Positions 49,699 through 58,557 are shown, counted from the first letter of the stretch. The stretch: 64,000 nucleotides of DNA from Actinomyces israelii DSM 43320 (GCF_000711965.1 NZ_KL544004.1:50075-114074), one strand, 5' to 3'. Program-made: numbers and translations. The notes: generated by a model from the sequence alone, not told the origin.

Positions 49699-50892
49699 TC
49701 ACGTGCGGATCGCCTCACCGTCCTTCAGCGCTGCCGGCTCACTGGGGAAGCGCATGATGAGTGAGAGCGCGAAGGCCAGGACCATTGCGCCCAGACACCC
49801 GACGGCCATCAGGGCGAAGCCGTGGCCCAGGAAGACCGGCAGGGTGGCCAGGCCCGGGAAGGCGAAGCTCATGGCGGAGGCCCCGGAGGCTCCAACGATG
49901 GCGCCTCCTACGGCGCCCGAGATGCACACGGCGACCAGGGGCTTCTTCAGCGGAAGGGTCACGCCGAACATGGCGGGCTCGGTAATGCCGAAGCAGGCGC
50001 TCATCGCGGCGGACAGGCAGATCGCGCGATAGGGGCGCGAGCGGGTCTTGATGCACACGGCCAGGCAGGCGCCTGCCTGGGCGAAGACCGCTGGGGCGAA
50101 GAAGGCCAGGATCGTGTCCGATCCGAACTCGCTGATATTGCTTATTGCGATGGGCACCAGCGCCCAGTGGAAGCCGAAGAGCACCATGAGCTGGATGAGT
50201 CCTCCCAGGATCGTACCGGCGGCAACGGGGCTCAGTGCGTAGACCCAGTTGTAGCCGGCGGCCAGGGCGCTGCCGATCGTCGTGCCGAGCGGCCCCAGCG
50301 CGACCAGGGTGGCGCCGCCGACGACGAAGACGCTGATCAGTGGGGTGAAGGGGCCCTCGACAACCTCGGGCAGCAGGCGCCTGCACGCCGCCTCCACGTA
50401 GCGCAGCAGCACGACGGCCAAGATGATCGGGATGACGCTGGCGGCGTAGTTCACCTTCCCCACGGGGATTCCTACGAAGGTGACGGGCTGGCCGCCGGCG
50501 AGCGCCTCTGTCAGCTTCGGGTAGAGCAGCACCACGGCGATGAAGACGGCGGTGAAACGGTTGGCCTTGACCAGGTTCGCCGTGGTGAAGGCCAGGAAAA
50601 CCGGCAGGAAGGCGAAGAACGCGTCCGCCATGGCATTGAGAACGGCGTACGCGGAGCTCTCCGTGGGGAGCCGGCCGGTCATGGTCAGGGCCGCGAGCAG
50701 GCCCTTGAGGATGCCAGCGGCGGCCAAGGCGTTGAGCAGCGGAAGGAAGATCTGCGAGATCGCACTGATGGCCGCATCGAGCAGCCCCCGGGGTGAGAAC
50801 CCGGAGCCCTTCGAAGTGGTGCTCTCCGGCGGCTCAGGGCGGTTCTCGGGTGCAGGTGCCGGCTGCTCGGCGGGGTGCGCGGCGGTGCTCAC
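49699..50892 (-). CDS. PTS-type EIIC permease, beta-glucoside/sucrose family, lacking EIIB and EIIA
   Basis: Three hundred ninety-seven residues; GTG 50892 overlaps the kinase stop (GTGA). After a Pro/Glu-rich 30-residue tail come about ten transmembrane helices with GGLIQLMVLFGFHWALVPIA, SACFGITEPAMFGVTLPLKK and GASGASAMSFAFPGL, typical of BglF-like EIIC. The EIIB domain with its phosphocysteine, normally fused at the N-terminus, is missing, and no EIIB or EIIA gene is nearby. It may act as an uncoupled facilitator whose sugar is phosphorylated by the ROK kinase encoded upstream, or use a distant EIIB. Confidence 0.85.
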   Translation of the reverse strand: MSTAAHPAEQPAPAPENRPEPPESTTSKGSGFSPRGLLDAAISAISQIFLPLLNALAAAGILKGLLAALTMTGRLPTESSAYAVLNAMADAFFAFLPVFLAFTTANLVKANRFTAVFIAVVLLYPKLTEALAGGQPVTFVGIPVGKVNYAASVIPIILAVVLLRYVEAACRRLLPEVVEGPFTPLISVFVVGGATLVALGPLGTTIGSALAAGYNWVYALSPVAAGTILGGLIQLMVLFGFHWALVPIAISNISEFGSDTILAFFAPAVFAQAGACLAVCIKTRSRPYRAICLSAAMSACFGITEPAMFGVTLPLKKPLVAVCISGAVGGAIVGASGASAMSFAFPGLATLPVFLGHGFALMAVGCLGAMVLAFALSLIMRFPSEPAALKDGEAIRT

Positions 50893-51965
50893 TGGAACAT
50901 CAGCTCCGCAGCGCCGATAATGCCGAAGTCGTTGCCGAGCTCGGCCTCCTTGAAGTACACGGGCATGTCGTTGTCGTTGTAGGCGTCGAAGAGCTCGCGC
51001 ACGCGGGGAAAGAGCCGATCGCCGAAGTTGAGCAGACCGCCGCCGAAGACGAAGCAGTTGATATTGAGCAGCACGTAGAGGTTGTAGGTCCACACCGCCA
51101 TGTACCGGGCCATCTGCTCCACCGCCCACCGGGCCAGCTCGTCGTCGGCGTCCCAGGCCTCTTCCAGGGTGCGTGCGGTGATATTCTGCGCGCCCCCGGC
51201 GAGCTCGGGCATCATGGACGCCGCGCCCGCCTCAAGACGGGCGCGGACATGCTTGACGATCATGGACCCAGAGCAGTACGACATGAGGCAGCCGCGGTTG
51301 CCGCAGCCGCACTCGATGCCCTCGCCCGGCGTGACGATCATGTGCCCCGACTCCCCGGCCCAGCCGTAGCGGCCGCGGAAGAGGTCGTTGTTGATAATGA
51401 TGCCCGAGGAGATACCGGTCGACACCGGGCAGTAGAGCATGTGCCGGAATCCCCGCCCCGCCCCGTGACGGTGCTCGGCGAGCGCCCCGGTGTGCGCGTC
51501 GTTGTCGATGAGGACGCGCACGCTCCCTCCCAGGGCGGCCCTGAGATAGGAGCGCGCCGGGACGTCGTGCAGCAGCGGAAGGTTGGCTGTCTTGATGATC
51601 CGGCCCTCCTCGTACAGGACGTAGGAGGGCATGCCGATGCCGATGCCGCGGAGCTCGTCGATCTTCAGCCCCTGGTCCTCAGCCAGTGCGCGGCAGGTCC
51701 CGACAATGCTGTCGAGGAACTCCTCGGGGGAGGCGGAGGGGTCGGCGGGGACCTGGACGCGGCTGGTCAGCTCGCGCTCCCCGTTGAACAGCCCGTAGGC
51801 GACCTTGGTTCCGCCGACGTCGACTCCGATGGTGAAGCCGGTGCGGGTGGTGGGCGTGAAGACGGATGAGCTGGTGCTGCGGGGCAGCGTCTCAGTTCCG
51901 GGCGGCCGGGTGTCGCGCTGGCGGCGCAGTGAGCCAATGTGCTCAATGGGTACGGTCAGAGTCAT
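50889..51965 (-). CDS. ROK-family sugar kinase
   Basis: Three hundred fifty-eight residues, ATG 51965 behind AGAGAGG. The ATP-phosphate motif IGVDVGGTKVAYGLF (about residue 45), catalytic IDNDAHTGALAEH, ROK signature around GHMIVTPGEGIECGCGNRGC with the CxCGxxGC zinc site, and LLNINCFVFGGGLL are intact. It lacks an N-terminal helix-turn-helix, so it is a kinase, not a repressor. Glucose-like hexoses are the usual substrates. It forms a two-gene operon with the EIIC permease. Confidence 0.88.
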   Translation of the reverse strand: MTLTVPIEHIGSLRRQRDTRPPGTETLPRSTSSSVFTPTTRTGFTIGVDVGGTKVAYGLFNGERELTSRVQVPADPSASPEEFLDSIVGTCRALAEDQGLKIDELRGIGIGMPSYVLYEEGRIIKTANLPLLHDVPARSYLRAALGGSVRVLIDNDAHTGALAEHRHGAGRGFRHMLYCPVSTGISSGIIINNDLFRGRYGWAGESGHMIVTPGEGIECGCGNRGCLMSYCSGSMIVKHVRARLEAGAASMMPELAGGAQNITARTLEEAWDADDELARWAVEQMARYMAVWTYNLYVLLNINCFVFGGGLLNFGDRLFPRVRELFDAYNDNDMPVYFKEAELGNDFGIIGAAELMFQ

Positions 51966-52028
51966 AGTAGGCACCTCTCTGTGCGGATTCCTTGGACTGG
52001 TTCGCGGTACGCGGATCATGGACAGGTA

Positions 52029-52038
52029 CAGGTACCTG
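52029..52038. promoter_or_regulatory. Palindrome upstream of the ROK kinase gene
   Basis: CAGGTACCTG is a perfect 10-base palindrome preceded by a further ACAGGTA. It resembles CAAGTACTTG at 48734-48743. The rest of the 260-bp gap 51966-52225 shows no gene; it must hold the ROK-EIIC promoter. Confidence 0.4.
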
Positions 52039-52225
52039 CCATTGGCCGCAATGGCCCGGGGCCGGCTCCCGGTTGGAGCCGCCCTGAGGCTTCACGGGTG
52101 GAAGGACGGGTGCGCGTCACGGACCCGGCGGCCAGTGGCCGGGGCCTGCGCTGTGGATGTCGGGATGGCGCCTCGGGCGTGCCTCGGCGTCGGCCGGGCG
52201 GCCTCGCTGCCGCCCGGTGACTGGA

Positions 52226-53020
52226 CTAGAGCCTGTGGGGGCGAGCCTTGCGGTCGCTCACCGCTCCGTCGGGCGCGACCGTGGAGACGTCAACGCCCGC
52301 GGAGGTCAGCTCCTCGACCATCTGCTCGCTGATCGCCGCATCGGTCCACACACGGGTCACGGCGGAGGCCTCCAGCAGGGGGACCGGGCCGTGGGAGCCG
52401 AACTTGTCCGACTCGGTGAGGATGATGACGTGCTCGGCACGCTCGGCCATGGTGCGCACGGCCTCCGCCCTGAGCTGGTCCCTGCCGGTGAAGCCGACAC
52501 GGGGGGAGAACCCGTCGGTTCCGATGAACAGCTTGTCGACAAGGAACTGACTGACGGCCTGGCGGATCATGGGACCCACCATCACCTGGGAGTCGTTCTG
52601 GTAGCTGCCGCCGAGCAGGATGGTCGAAGCGTGCGGCTGGCGTCTGATGTGCTCGGCGATGAAGGCCGAGTTGGTCACAATGGTGCAGGAGCGCTTGGTG
52701 CGGGCGATCTCCCCGGCCAGAAGCGAGCAGCACGATCCGGCCTCGATCATGACCGTCTCCCCCTCGGAGACGGAGCCCGCCGCCGCCTGCGCGATGCGGA
52801 GCTTGGCCGCGTAGTGGTGGGCGATCCTGCCCGCGGGATCGTCGCTGGACACCGGCGTCGCGATCCCCCGTTCCCGGCGTACCAGGCCCTGCTCCTCCAA
52901 CGTGTCCAGATCCTTGCGGATCGTGACCTGAGAGACTGACAGGGCCTCGGCCAGAGCGGTGACGGATGCCTCGCCGTCGCGAGTAACGGTCTCGAGGATC
53001 GCCATTTGACGTGCGGCCAT
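52226..53020 (-). CDS. DeoR-family transcriptional regulator
   Basis: Two hundred sixty-four residues from ATG 53020; the ATG nine bases earlier is too close to AAGGAGG. Helix-turn-helix EASVTALAEALSVSQVTIRK (about 15-34), then the phosphosugar-binding domain (VMIEAGSCCSLLAGEIARTK, GTDGFSPRVGFTGRDQLRAE). It lies upstream of the ROK-EIIC operon in the same direction and probably regulates it and the glycyl-radical genes. A 12-bp inverted repeat in its own promoter (53113-53139) suggests autoregulation. Confidence 0.88.
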   Translation of the reverse strand: MAARQMAILETVTRDGEASVTALAEALSVSQVTIRKDLDTLEEQGLVRRERGIATPVSSDDPAGRIAHHYAAKLRIAQAAAGSVSEGETVMIEAGSCCSLLAGEIARTKRSCTIVTNSAFIAEHIRRQPHASTILLGGSYQNDSQVMVGPMIRQAVSQFLVDKLFIGTDGFSPRVGFTGRDQLRAEAVRTMAERAEHVIILTESDKFGSHGPVPLLEASAVTRVWTDAAISEQMVEELTSAGVDVSTVAPDGAVSDRKARPHRL

Positions 53021-53112
53021 GGTGTGCATGCCTCCTTTCTACCCTATGCGGCGGGCTGATGGACACAAGCGTACGCAACCAAGAAAGTTGCAAAAAAGGG
53101 ACATTAGTCCTT

Positions 53113-53139
53113 CGTTAGAAAGTTCTGAACTTTCGAACG
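53113..53139. promoter_or_regulatory. Inverted repeat upstream of the DeoR gene, candidate operator
   Basis: CGTTAGAAAGTT (53113-53124) and AACTTTCGAACG (53128-53139) are 12-bp arms with one mismatch around CTG. The GAAA...TTTC symmetry is common in DeoR-family operators. The site is 93 bases before the start codon. The rest of 53140-53248 shows nothing identifiable. Confidence 0.5.
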
Positions 53140-53248
53140 GAAGTCTTGGTGGCGGTTCGTCATGCGGTGACACCTCCTCGCGCCGGTCCAGCGGACTGCG
53201 GGCGCGGACAACCGGGCGATGGGGCGGGAAAGGGGCGGCGCCCCGGCC

Positions 53249-53872
53249 TCACAGGCGGCGCCAGGTCTCCACGCGCCAGCGGGCGTCCCCGGAGACGGGG
53301 CGCCAGGTCCCCGGGGCGTCGGAGCGGGCGGGGTCGATGCGCCACTGCCGGGCGCAGACCGCCGGCGCCCGCACCAGGTCTGGCTCCGGCAGGCCGCGCT
53401 CGCGGGCCCGCTCGGCGGCGTCCAGGTCCAGGACGCTGACCACGAGCACATCGGGCAGCCCCGCCGCCAGGGCCTGGTCATAGACGCTCCCGCCGCCGAT
53501 CACCCACAGCCTGGGCAGCCCCGCGGCCTCGCCCGTGCGGGGGTCCTCGCCGAGCTCGGCCGACAGGCCCCGGGCGGCCGCGGCCAGGCCCTGGCGCAGG
53601 CCGGAGGCGCGCAGCGCCCCCGGGGCCCGCCAGCGGCGGTCACGGGTGAGGACCACGTTGCGGCGCCCCGTCAGCGCCCCGGCCAGGGAGTCCCAGGTGG
53701 AGCGGCCCATGACCAGCCCGCAGCCCATGGTGGTGGCCCTGAAGTGCCTGAAGTCCGCGGGCACCCGCCACAGCATCCCTCCCCGCGCGCCGAGCAGGCC
53801 GGTGGCGTCCTGCGCCCAGATCATGCCCAGGCCGCCCGCCGGCGCCGCGGGCCGCACTTCCCCTCCGCTCAC
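53249..53872 (-). CDS. folA: Dihydrofolate reductase
   Basis: Two hundred seven residues from GTG 53872. GLGMIWAQDATGLLGARGGMLWRVPADFRHF gives (in two parts) the folate site with conserved Asp in RVPADF. MGRSTWDSLAGALTGRRNVVLTR and VIGGGSVYDQAL are the NADPH-binding segments. Longer than E. coli FolA because of Ala/Gly-rich insertions, as usual in actinobacteria. It regenerates tetrahydrofolate used up by the thymidylate synthase encoded 22 bases upstream. Confidence 0.93.
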   Translation of the reverse strand: MSGGEVRPAAPAGGLGMIWAQDATGLLGARGGMLWRVPADFRHFRATTMGCGLVMGRSTWDSLAGALTGRRNVVLTRDRRWRAPGALRASGLRQGLAAAARGLSAELGEDPRTGEAAGLPRLWVIGGGSVYDQALAAGLPDVLVVSVLDLDAAERARERGLPEPDLVRAPAVCARQWRIDPARSDAPGTWRPVSGDARWRVETWRRL

Positions 53873-53894
53873 GGGAGCCCGGCTCTCGGCGCGC

Positions 53895-54761
53895 TCACAC
53901 GGCCACCGGCGCCTTGATCGCGGGATGGTGGAGGTAGCCGGCCGAGGCGTCGATGTCCTCCATGGTGTAGGCGTCGATCGACTCCGCCGGCCTCAGGCGG
54001 AGCACGGGGAAGGGGTGGGCGGCGGGCACCCGGGAGAGCTGGGTGCGCACCTGGACGACGTGGTTGTCGTAGATGTGGCAGTCTCCGCCACTCCAGATCA
54101 GCTCGCCGGCCTCCATGCCGGTCTGCTGGGCGAGCATGTGGGTCAGCAGGGCGTAGGAGGCGATGTTGAACGGCACCCCCAGGAACAGGTCGGCGCTGCG
54201 CTGGTAGACCTGCAGGCTCAGGCGCCCGCCGGCCGCGTAGCACTGGAAGAAGGCGTGGCAGGGAGCCAGCGCCATGGCGCCCAGGTCGCCTACGTTCCAG
54301 GCGGACACGAGCATGCGCCGCGAGTCAGGGTCGTGGCGCAGGGTGTCGACCAGGCTCGCGATCTGGTCGATCGCCCCGCCGTCGCGGGTGGGCCAGCTGC
54401 GCCACTGCGCCCCGTAGAGGGGCCCGAGCTCGCCGTCGTCGTCGGCCCACTCGTCCCAGATGGTGATGCCGCGCTCGCGGAGCCAGCCCACGTTGGTGGA
54501 CCCGCGCAGGAACCACAGCAGCTCGCCCTTGACGGCCCTCATGGCCACGAACTTGGTGGTGATGCGCGGGAAGCCGGCCCCCAGGTCGTAGCGCAGCTGG
54601 CGGGCGAACAGCGAGCGCGTGCCCGTCCCGGTGCGGTCGCCCTTGGGCAGGCCGTGGGACAGGACCTCGGCGAGGAGCTCCTCGTAGGCCACGTCGACGC
54701 CGTCGGGCGCCCGCAGCCCCAGCTCGCTCAGGGCGGGGTAGCGGTCCGCGGAGCGGCTCAC
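53895..54761 (-). CDS. thyA: Thymidylate synthase
   Basis: Two hundred eighty-eight residues, GTG 54761. [39 protein letters not shown], the active-site [10 protein letters not shown] (nucleophilic Cys), [20 protein letters not shown] and [11 protein letters not shown] are all intact. It methylates dUMP with methylene-tetrahydrofolate. The start overlaps the EcsC-like gene stop (GTGA), giving an EcsC-thyA-folA operon. Confidence 0.96.
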   Translation of the reverse strand: MSRSADRYPALSELGLRAPDGVDVAYEELLAEVLSHGLPKGDRTGTGTRSLFARQLRYDLGAGFPRITTKFVAMRAVKGELLWFLRGSTNVGWLRERGITIWDEWADDDGELGPLYGAQWRSWPTRDGGAIDQIASLVDTLRHDPDSRRMLVSAWNVGDLGAMALAPCHAFFQCYAAGGRLSLQVYQRSADLFLGVPFNIASYALLTHMLAQQTGMEAGELIWSGGDCHIYDNHVVQVRTQLSRVPAAHPFPVLRLRPAESIDAYTMEDIDASAGYLHHPAIKAPVAV

Positions 54762-55444
54762 GCGTCGATCACCTCGGCGCGGTCGGCCGGCTGCACGGCC
54801 GGGCCGAGCGCGGAGCGGGTGCCCTCGATGACCTGGTTGGCCAGGGCCCTGCCCCCGGTCCAGCCGATGGCGGCGCCGACCCCGAAGGGGATGAGGCGCC
54901 CCAGCGCAAGGGCGCCGCTCTTGGCGGCCACCCGCTTGGTCATCCGCCGCGTGAGCTGCTTGTTGACGGCCTTGACGGTGGGCAGCGGCATCTGCGCCAG
55001 GTACTGGGCGGCCCAGAACAGGGTGGTCAGGCCCAGCGAGCCCTGGATCGCCTCGGATCCCTCGCGTCCGAGCAGGGCCGACATCACCAGGGCCCGGCGC
55101 CTGTCGGTGTCGATGACGCGCAGTCCCTGCAGCTCGGCGATGGTGAGCACGTAGGTGACCGCCGAGGCCAGGAACATCGCGGTCTGGCCGATGGTCAGGG
55201 CCGTGGCCGTGCCCGCCCCCACCACCGGGAGCGCGGCCGAGGCCCCGACGGCGCCGGACGACAGGCCGGCCTCGGTGCGGAACCGCGAGGCCGCCAGCTC
55301 GACGAGCTCTGCCGTGTCGGCGCCGGGGCGGTCGCGGCGCATGCGGGCGATCCGCTCCTCGATGCGGGCGGCCGGGATGGCGAGTGCCTTGTCGAGCGCG
55401 CGCTCGAGGGCGGAGCGACCGGTGGAGCGGTCGGATGCGGCCAT
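54758..55444 (-). CDS. EcsC-like family protein
   Basis: Two hundred twenty-eight residues, ATG 55444. Basic, helical N-terminus, then Gly/Ala-rich amphipathic segments ([40 protein letters not shown]) that fit EcsC-type membrane-associated proteins. Stable function unknown. First gene of the thyA-folA operon. Confidence 0.6.
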   Translation of the reverse strand: MAASDRSTGRSALERALDKALAIPAARIEERIARMRRDRPGADTAELVELAASRFRTEAGLSSGAVGASAALPVVGAGTATALTIGQTAMFLASAVTYVLTIAELQGLRVIDTDRRRALVMSALLGREGSEAIQGSLGLTTLFWAAQYLAQMPLPTVKAVNKQLTRRMTKRVAAKSGALALGRLIPFGVGAAIGWTGGRALANQVIEGTRSALGPAVQPADRAEVIDA

Positions 55445-55508
55445 GGGGTACCTCCTGGAATGAGAGCCGGATGGGCGGGCCGCCGGGACCGGAGCCGGGC
55501 CGGGGACG

Positions 55509-55952
55509 TCAGTCCCGGTCGTCGAGCAGGTGCAGGCGCACCGAGGCGCCCTTCTCGATGGTGTGGCCGACGGTGCAGGCGCGCTCGACAGCGGCCTCCA
55601 CCCTCGCGGTGAGGGTGTCGCGCTGCTCGGGGGTCAGGGCGGCGAAGTCGGCGACGATCTGGACGTCGAAGTCGCTGTAGCGCTCCTCATCGTCGTCCTT
55701 CAGGGTCGCGACGACGACGTTGGCCTCGAAGTCCTCGCCCAGCGCCCTGGCCAGCCGGTGGTCGGCCGACAGGGTGTTGCAGGTGCCCAGGGCGAGCTTG
55801 ATGAGCTCGCCGGGGGAGAACTCGCCGGGCCCCGTGCCCACGCGCACCTGCGCGCCGCGGGCGTTGTGGCCCAGGTACTGACGGGTGCCCGTGCGCTCGG
55901 CCCACACGGAGTTGGACTCTGTCGGCGTGATGACTTCGGACTGCTCGCTCAT
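55509..55952 (-). CDS. OsmC/Ohr-family peroxide-resistance protein
   Basis: One hundred forty-seven residues, ATG 55952. GEFSPGELIKLALGTCNTLS carries one Cys of the OsmC pair; the second is in VERACTVGHTIEKG near residue 128. The two cysteines reduce organic hydroperoxides. CACCAT ends six bases before the ATG, suggesting a leaderless transcript. Confidence 0.87.
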   Translation of the reverse strand: MSEQSEVITPTESNSVWAERTGTRQYLGHNARGAQVRVGTGPGEFSPGELIKLALGTCNTLSADHRLARALGEDFEANVVVATLKDDDEERYSDFDVQIVADFAALTPEQRDTLTARVEAAVERACTVGHTIEKGASVRLHLLDDRD

Positions 55953-56067
55953 GGCGCGATGGTGCCACGGCGACGGCGTCATGCGACGCAGGCTCGCGCA
56001 CGGCGGAATGTTGAGTCGCAGTAACCCACAGCGAATCGCAGCGATCTGCGGCCGGCCGCAGCGCCAC

Positions 56068-56121
56068 CGAGCCCTCCGGAGCGGGGCGAACAGGGTGTTC
56101 GGCCTCGCTCCGGAGGGCTCG
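56068..56121. terminator. 16-bp hairpin downstream of the DUF2505 gene
   Basis: CGAGCCCTCCGGAGCG (56068-56083) pairs exactly with 56106-56121; the loop contains a second pairing CGAACA/TGTTCG. It lies within the 222-bp gap between two minus-strand genes (55953-56174), which is otherwise without a gene. Confidence 0.7.
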
Positions 56122-56174
56122 ACGGCGGCCTGCGGGGACGCGCCCTGGGCCCGCGGCCCCGTGTCTCAGTGCTT

Positions 56175-56672
56175 TCAGTGCTCGGCCAGCCAGGCGGTGG
56201 CGCGGGCCTCCTCGTCGGCGACGGCGCGGTCGGTGAGCGACATCGCCTTCTCCTCGATCTTGTGCCCCACCAGGGGGACGCTGACGCTCAGGTCGACCTC
56301 GATGGTCAGCTCGGTGGCGTTCTCGCCGGCCGGGCGCATCGCGGTGGTGGCGCCGGCGGTGACCGGCGCGCCCTTGAGGGTGATGTCGATGTCTCCGGTG
56401 CGGGAGCCGTCGTCGGCGGGCTCGCCCCAGGACTCCGCCAGGGTGAAGGAGATGGTGGAGCGCACGAATCGCTTGGCGGCGGCGGGCAGGAGGCTGGGCG
56501 GCACGGAGCCTGCGATTGTGGACACAAAGCCCTGTCCGCGCGCGGCCACGTCCACAGTGGCGTCCTCGAGCCCGAAACGGTCGACGCGGCCCTGCTGGTA
56601 GGCGGGGTCGGAGAGCATCGTGGCAACGCGCTGGGGGTCGGCTGGGTACGTCATGGAGATGGTTTTCCTCAT
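56175..56672 (-). CDS. DUF2505 domain protein
   Basis: One hundred sixty-five residues, ATG 56672. MRKTISMTYPADPQRVATML opens a START/polyketide-cyclase-like fold typical of DUF2505, with ESWGEP and TELTIEVDLSVSVPLVGHKI in the strands. Probably binds a hydrophobic ligand; function unknown. CAAGAT ends six bases before the ATG, divergent from the similarly arranged pdtaS promoter. Confidence 0.85.
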   Translation of the reverse strand: MRKTISMTYPADPQRVATMLSDPAYQQGRVDRFGLEDATVDVAARGQGFVSTIAGSVPPSLLPAAAKRFVRSTISFTLAESWGEPADDGSRTGDIDITLKGAPVTAGATTAMRPAGENATELTIEVDLSVSVPLVGHKIEEKAMSLTDRAVADEEARATAWLAEH

Positions 56673-56724
56673 GGGGCGATCTTGCCACGAGGACCGGGCC
56701 TCGCGCCGCCGGTAACATCGGGTT

Positions 56725-58197
56725 GTGCCCAACCTCCTGTCTCCCTCGACCCGCGGCGCCATCGATCTCCCTGCTGCGGACCTCGACTGGCTCCATCAGC
56801 TCATCGCCGACTGGCAGGTGATCGCCGATCTGTCGGTGTCCGACCTGGTGCTGTGGATCCGCACCGACACCGGTCGCTTCGTCGCCGTGGCCCACTGCCG
56901 TCCCGCCACCGGGGCCACCGTCCACCTCGAGGACGTCATCGGCCGGCGCATGCCCGCCGTTCGCGAGGCCCTGGCGCTGGAGACGTTCACGAGCGTGCAG
57001 GTCGTCGTCGCCGCCGACCCGGAGTGGACGGGCACGACCGCCGTGCGCGAGGAGTACGTGCCGGTGGTGCGCGACAGCGAGCCGATCGCGGTGGTCACCC
57101 GGGAGTCCTCGGTGGGGGTCATGCGGGGCGGGCGCATCGTCCACCAGGCCCAGGAGGACCTCGCAGACGCCCTGTGCCTCATGATCGCCCAGGGCGACTT
57201 CCCGATCCGCGGCGCCGCCACCGGGGTGCGCCACGGCACGCCCCGGGTGGGCGACGGCGTCGTCCGGCTGGATGACGACGGCCGTGTGGTCTACGCCTCG
57301 CCGAATGCGCGCTCCTGCTTCCACCGCCTGGGGCTGACCGACGAGATCGACGGGCACGTGCTCGCCGAGGCGGTCCCCGCCATCATCCCCGAGCGCACGC
57401 CCGTGGACGAGACGATGGCGGTGGTGCTCATGGGCCGCCAGGCCTGGCTGGCCGAGGTCGAGGTCAGCGGCGTGTTCCTGTCGATCCGCTCCATCCCCCT
57501 GCGCCGTGACGACCGGCGCATCGGGGCCCTGCTGCTGGTGCGGGACGTCTCGGAGATCCGGCGCCGCGAGCAGGCGCTGCTCAACAAGGACGCCACTATC
57601 CGTGAGATTCACCACCGTGTGAAGAACAACCTGCAGACGGTCTCCGCGCTGCTGCGCCTCCAGGCGCGCCGCGCCACCAACGACGAGACGCGCGAGGCGC
57701 TGGCCGAGGCCGAGCGCCGCGTCGCCACCATCGCGACGGTGCACGCGGCCCTGAGCCAGAACGTGGACGAGACCGTCGACTTCGACGAGGTCTTCGCCTC
57801 GGTGCTGCGCGGCGCCGCGGCCGTGGCGACCGCCAGCGGACGCGTGACCACGCACATCGAGGGCACCTTCGGCGTGGTGGAGGCCGATGCCGCCCAGGCG
57901 CTGGCCACCGTGCTCGCCGAGCTGGTCACCAACGCCGTCGAGCACGGGCTGGAGGCCCGCGACGGCACGGTGACCGTCACCGCCGAGCGCGACGGCGACG
58001 ACCTGACGGTCCACGTGATCGACGACGGCGTCGGCCTCGAGCCGGGCACGGTCATGACGGGGCTGGGGACCCGGATCGTGAGCACTCTTGTGCACGGCGA
58101 GCTGCGCGGCGTCATCGACTGGCGGCCCGTGACCGATTCCGCGCGCGGCGGGCAGGGGACCGATGTCGTCGTGCGGGCCCGGCTCGCCCCGACCTGA
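56725..58197 (+). CDS. pdtaS: PdtaS-type sensor histidine kinase
   Basis: Four hundred ninety residues from GTG 56725. No transmembrane helix. An N-terminal GAF-like domain (about 25-165) and a PAS domain (about 180-280) precede HisKA_2 EIHHRVKNNLQTVSALLRLQ (His296/297) and an HATPase (ELVTNAVEHGL, DDGVGLEPG). This soluble layout and the adjacency to whiB1 match [13 protein letters not shown] pdtaS (Rv3220c), whose partner PdtaR is an RNA-binding antiterminator, not encoded here. TAACAT ends six bases before the GTG. Confidence 0.9.
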   Translation: MPNLLSPSTRGAIDLPAADLDWLHQLIADWQVIADLSVSDLVLWIRTDTGRFVAVAHCRPATGATVHLEDVIGRRMPAVREALALETFTSVQVVVAADPEWTGTTAVREEYVPVVRDSEPIAVVTRESSVGVMRGGRIVHQAQEDLADALCLMIAQGDFPIRGAATGVRHGTPRVGDGVVRLDDDGRVVYASPNARSCFHRLGLTDEIDGHVLAEAVPAIIPERTPVDETMAVVLMGRQAWLAEVEVSGVFLSIRSIPLRRDDRRIGALLLVRDVSEIRRREQALLNKDATIREIHHRVKNNLQTVSALLRLQARRATNDETREALAEAERRVATIATVHAALSQNVDETVDFDEVFASVLRGAAAVATASGRVTTHIEGTFGVVEADAAQALATVLAELVTNAVEHGLEARDGTVTVTAERDGDDLTVHVIDDGVGLEPGTVMTGLGTRIVSTLVHGELRGVIDWRPVTDSARGGQGTDVVVRARLAPT

Positions 58198-58256
58198 GCG
58201 CCCTGGCCGCCCCGGGCGGACGGCGCGGGCCGCCCGGCGCTCCCCGGATGAGACAA

Positions 58257-58286
58257 CGCCCGTCGGACCGATCGGTCCGACGGGCG
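58257..58286. terminator. Bidirectional terminator between pdtaS and whiB1
   Basis: CGCCCGTCGGACCG (58257-58270), a two-base centre, then the exact complement (58273-58286). A 14-bp perfect palindrome placed between convergent genes. Confidence 0.75.
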
Positions 58287-58308
58287 AGGCGGGGCTGGTG
58301 GCGGGGCG

Positions 58309-58557
58309 TCAGGAGGAGCGGCGGGCGCGAGCCGCCCGGCGCTTGAGGGAGCGGCGCTCGTCCTCGCTCATGCCGCCCCACACGCCGGCGTCCTGGCCGT
58401 TCTCCAGGGCCCACTTCAGACAGGTGTCGACGACCTCGCAGCGGGCGCACACCTCCTTCGCCTCGGCGATCTGGGCGATAGCCGGGCCGGTGTTGCCGAC
58501 GGGGAAGAAGAGCTCCGGGTCAACGGTGAGACATGCTGCCTGGCTGCGCCAGTCCAT
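58309..58557 (-). CDS. whiB1: WhiB1 iron-sulfur transcription factor
   Basis: Eighty-two residues starting MDWRSQAACLTVDPELFFPV, very close to [13 protein letters not shown] WhiB1. Four cluster cysteines (Cys9, Cys37, Cys40, Cys46), the G(V/I)WGG turn GVWGGMSEDERR and a basic C-terminal DNA-contact tail are intact. WhiB1 is an essential, nitric-oxide-responsive regulator that binds the primary sigma factor. The 220-bp stretch upstream (58558-58780) has no gene and probably holds its promoter and leader. Confidence 0.93.
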   Translation of the reverse strand: MDWRSQAACLTVDPELFFPVGNTGPAIAQIAEAKEVCARCEVVDTCLKWALENGQDAGVWGGMSEDERRSLKRRAARARRSS

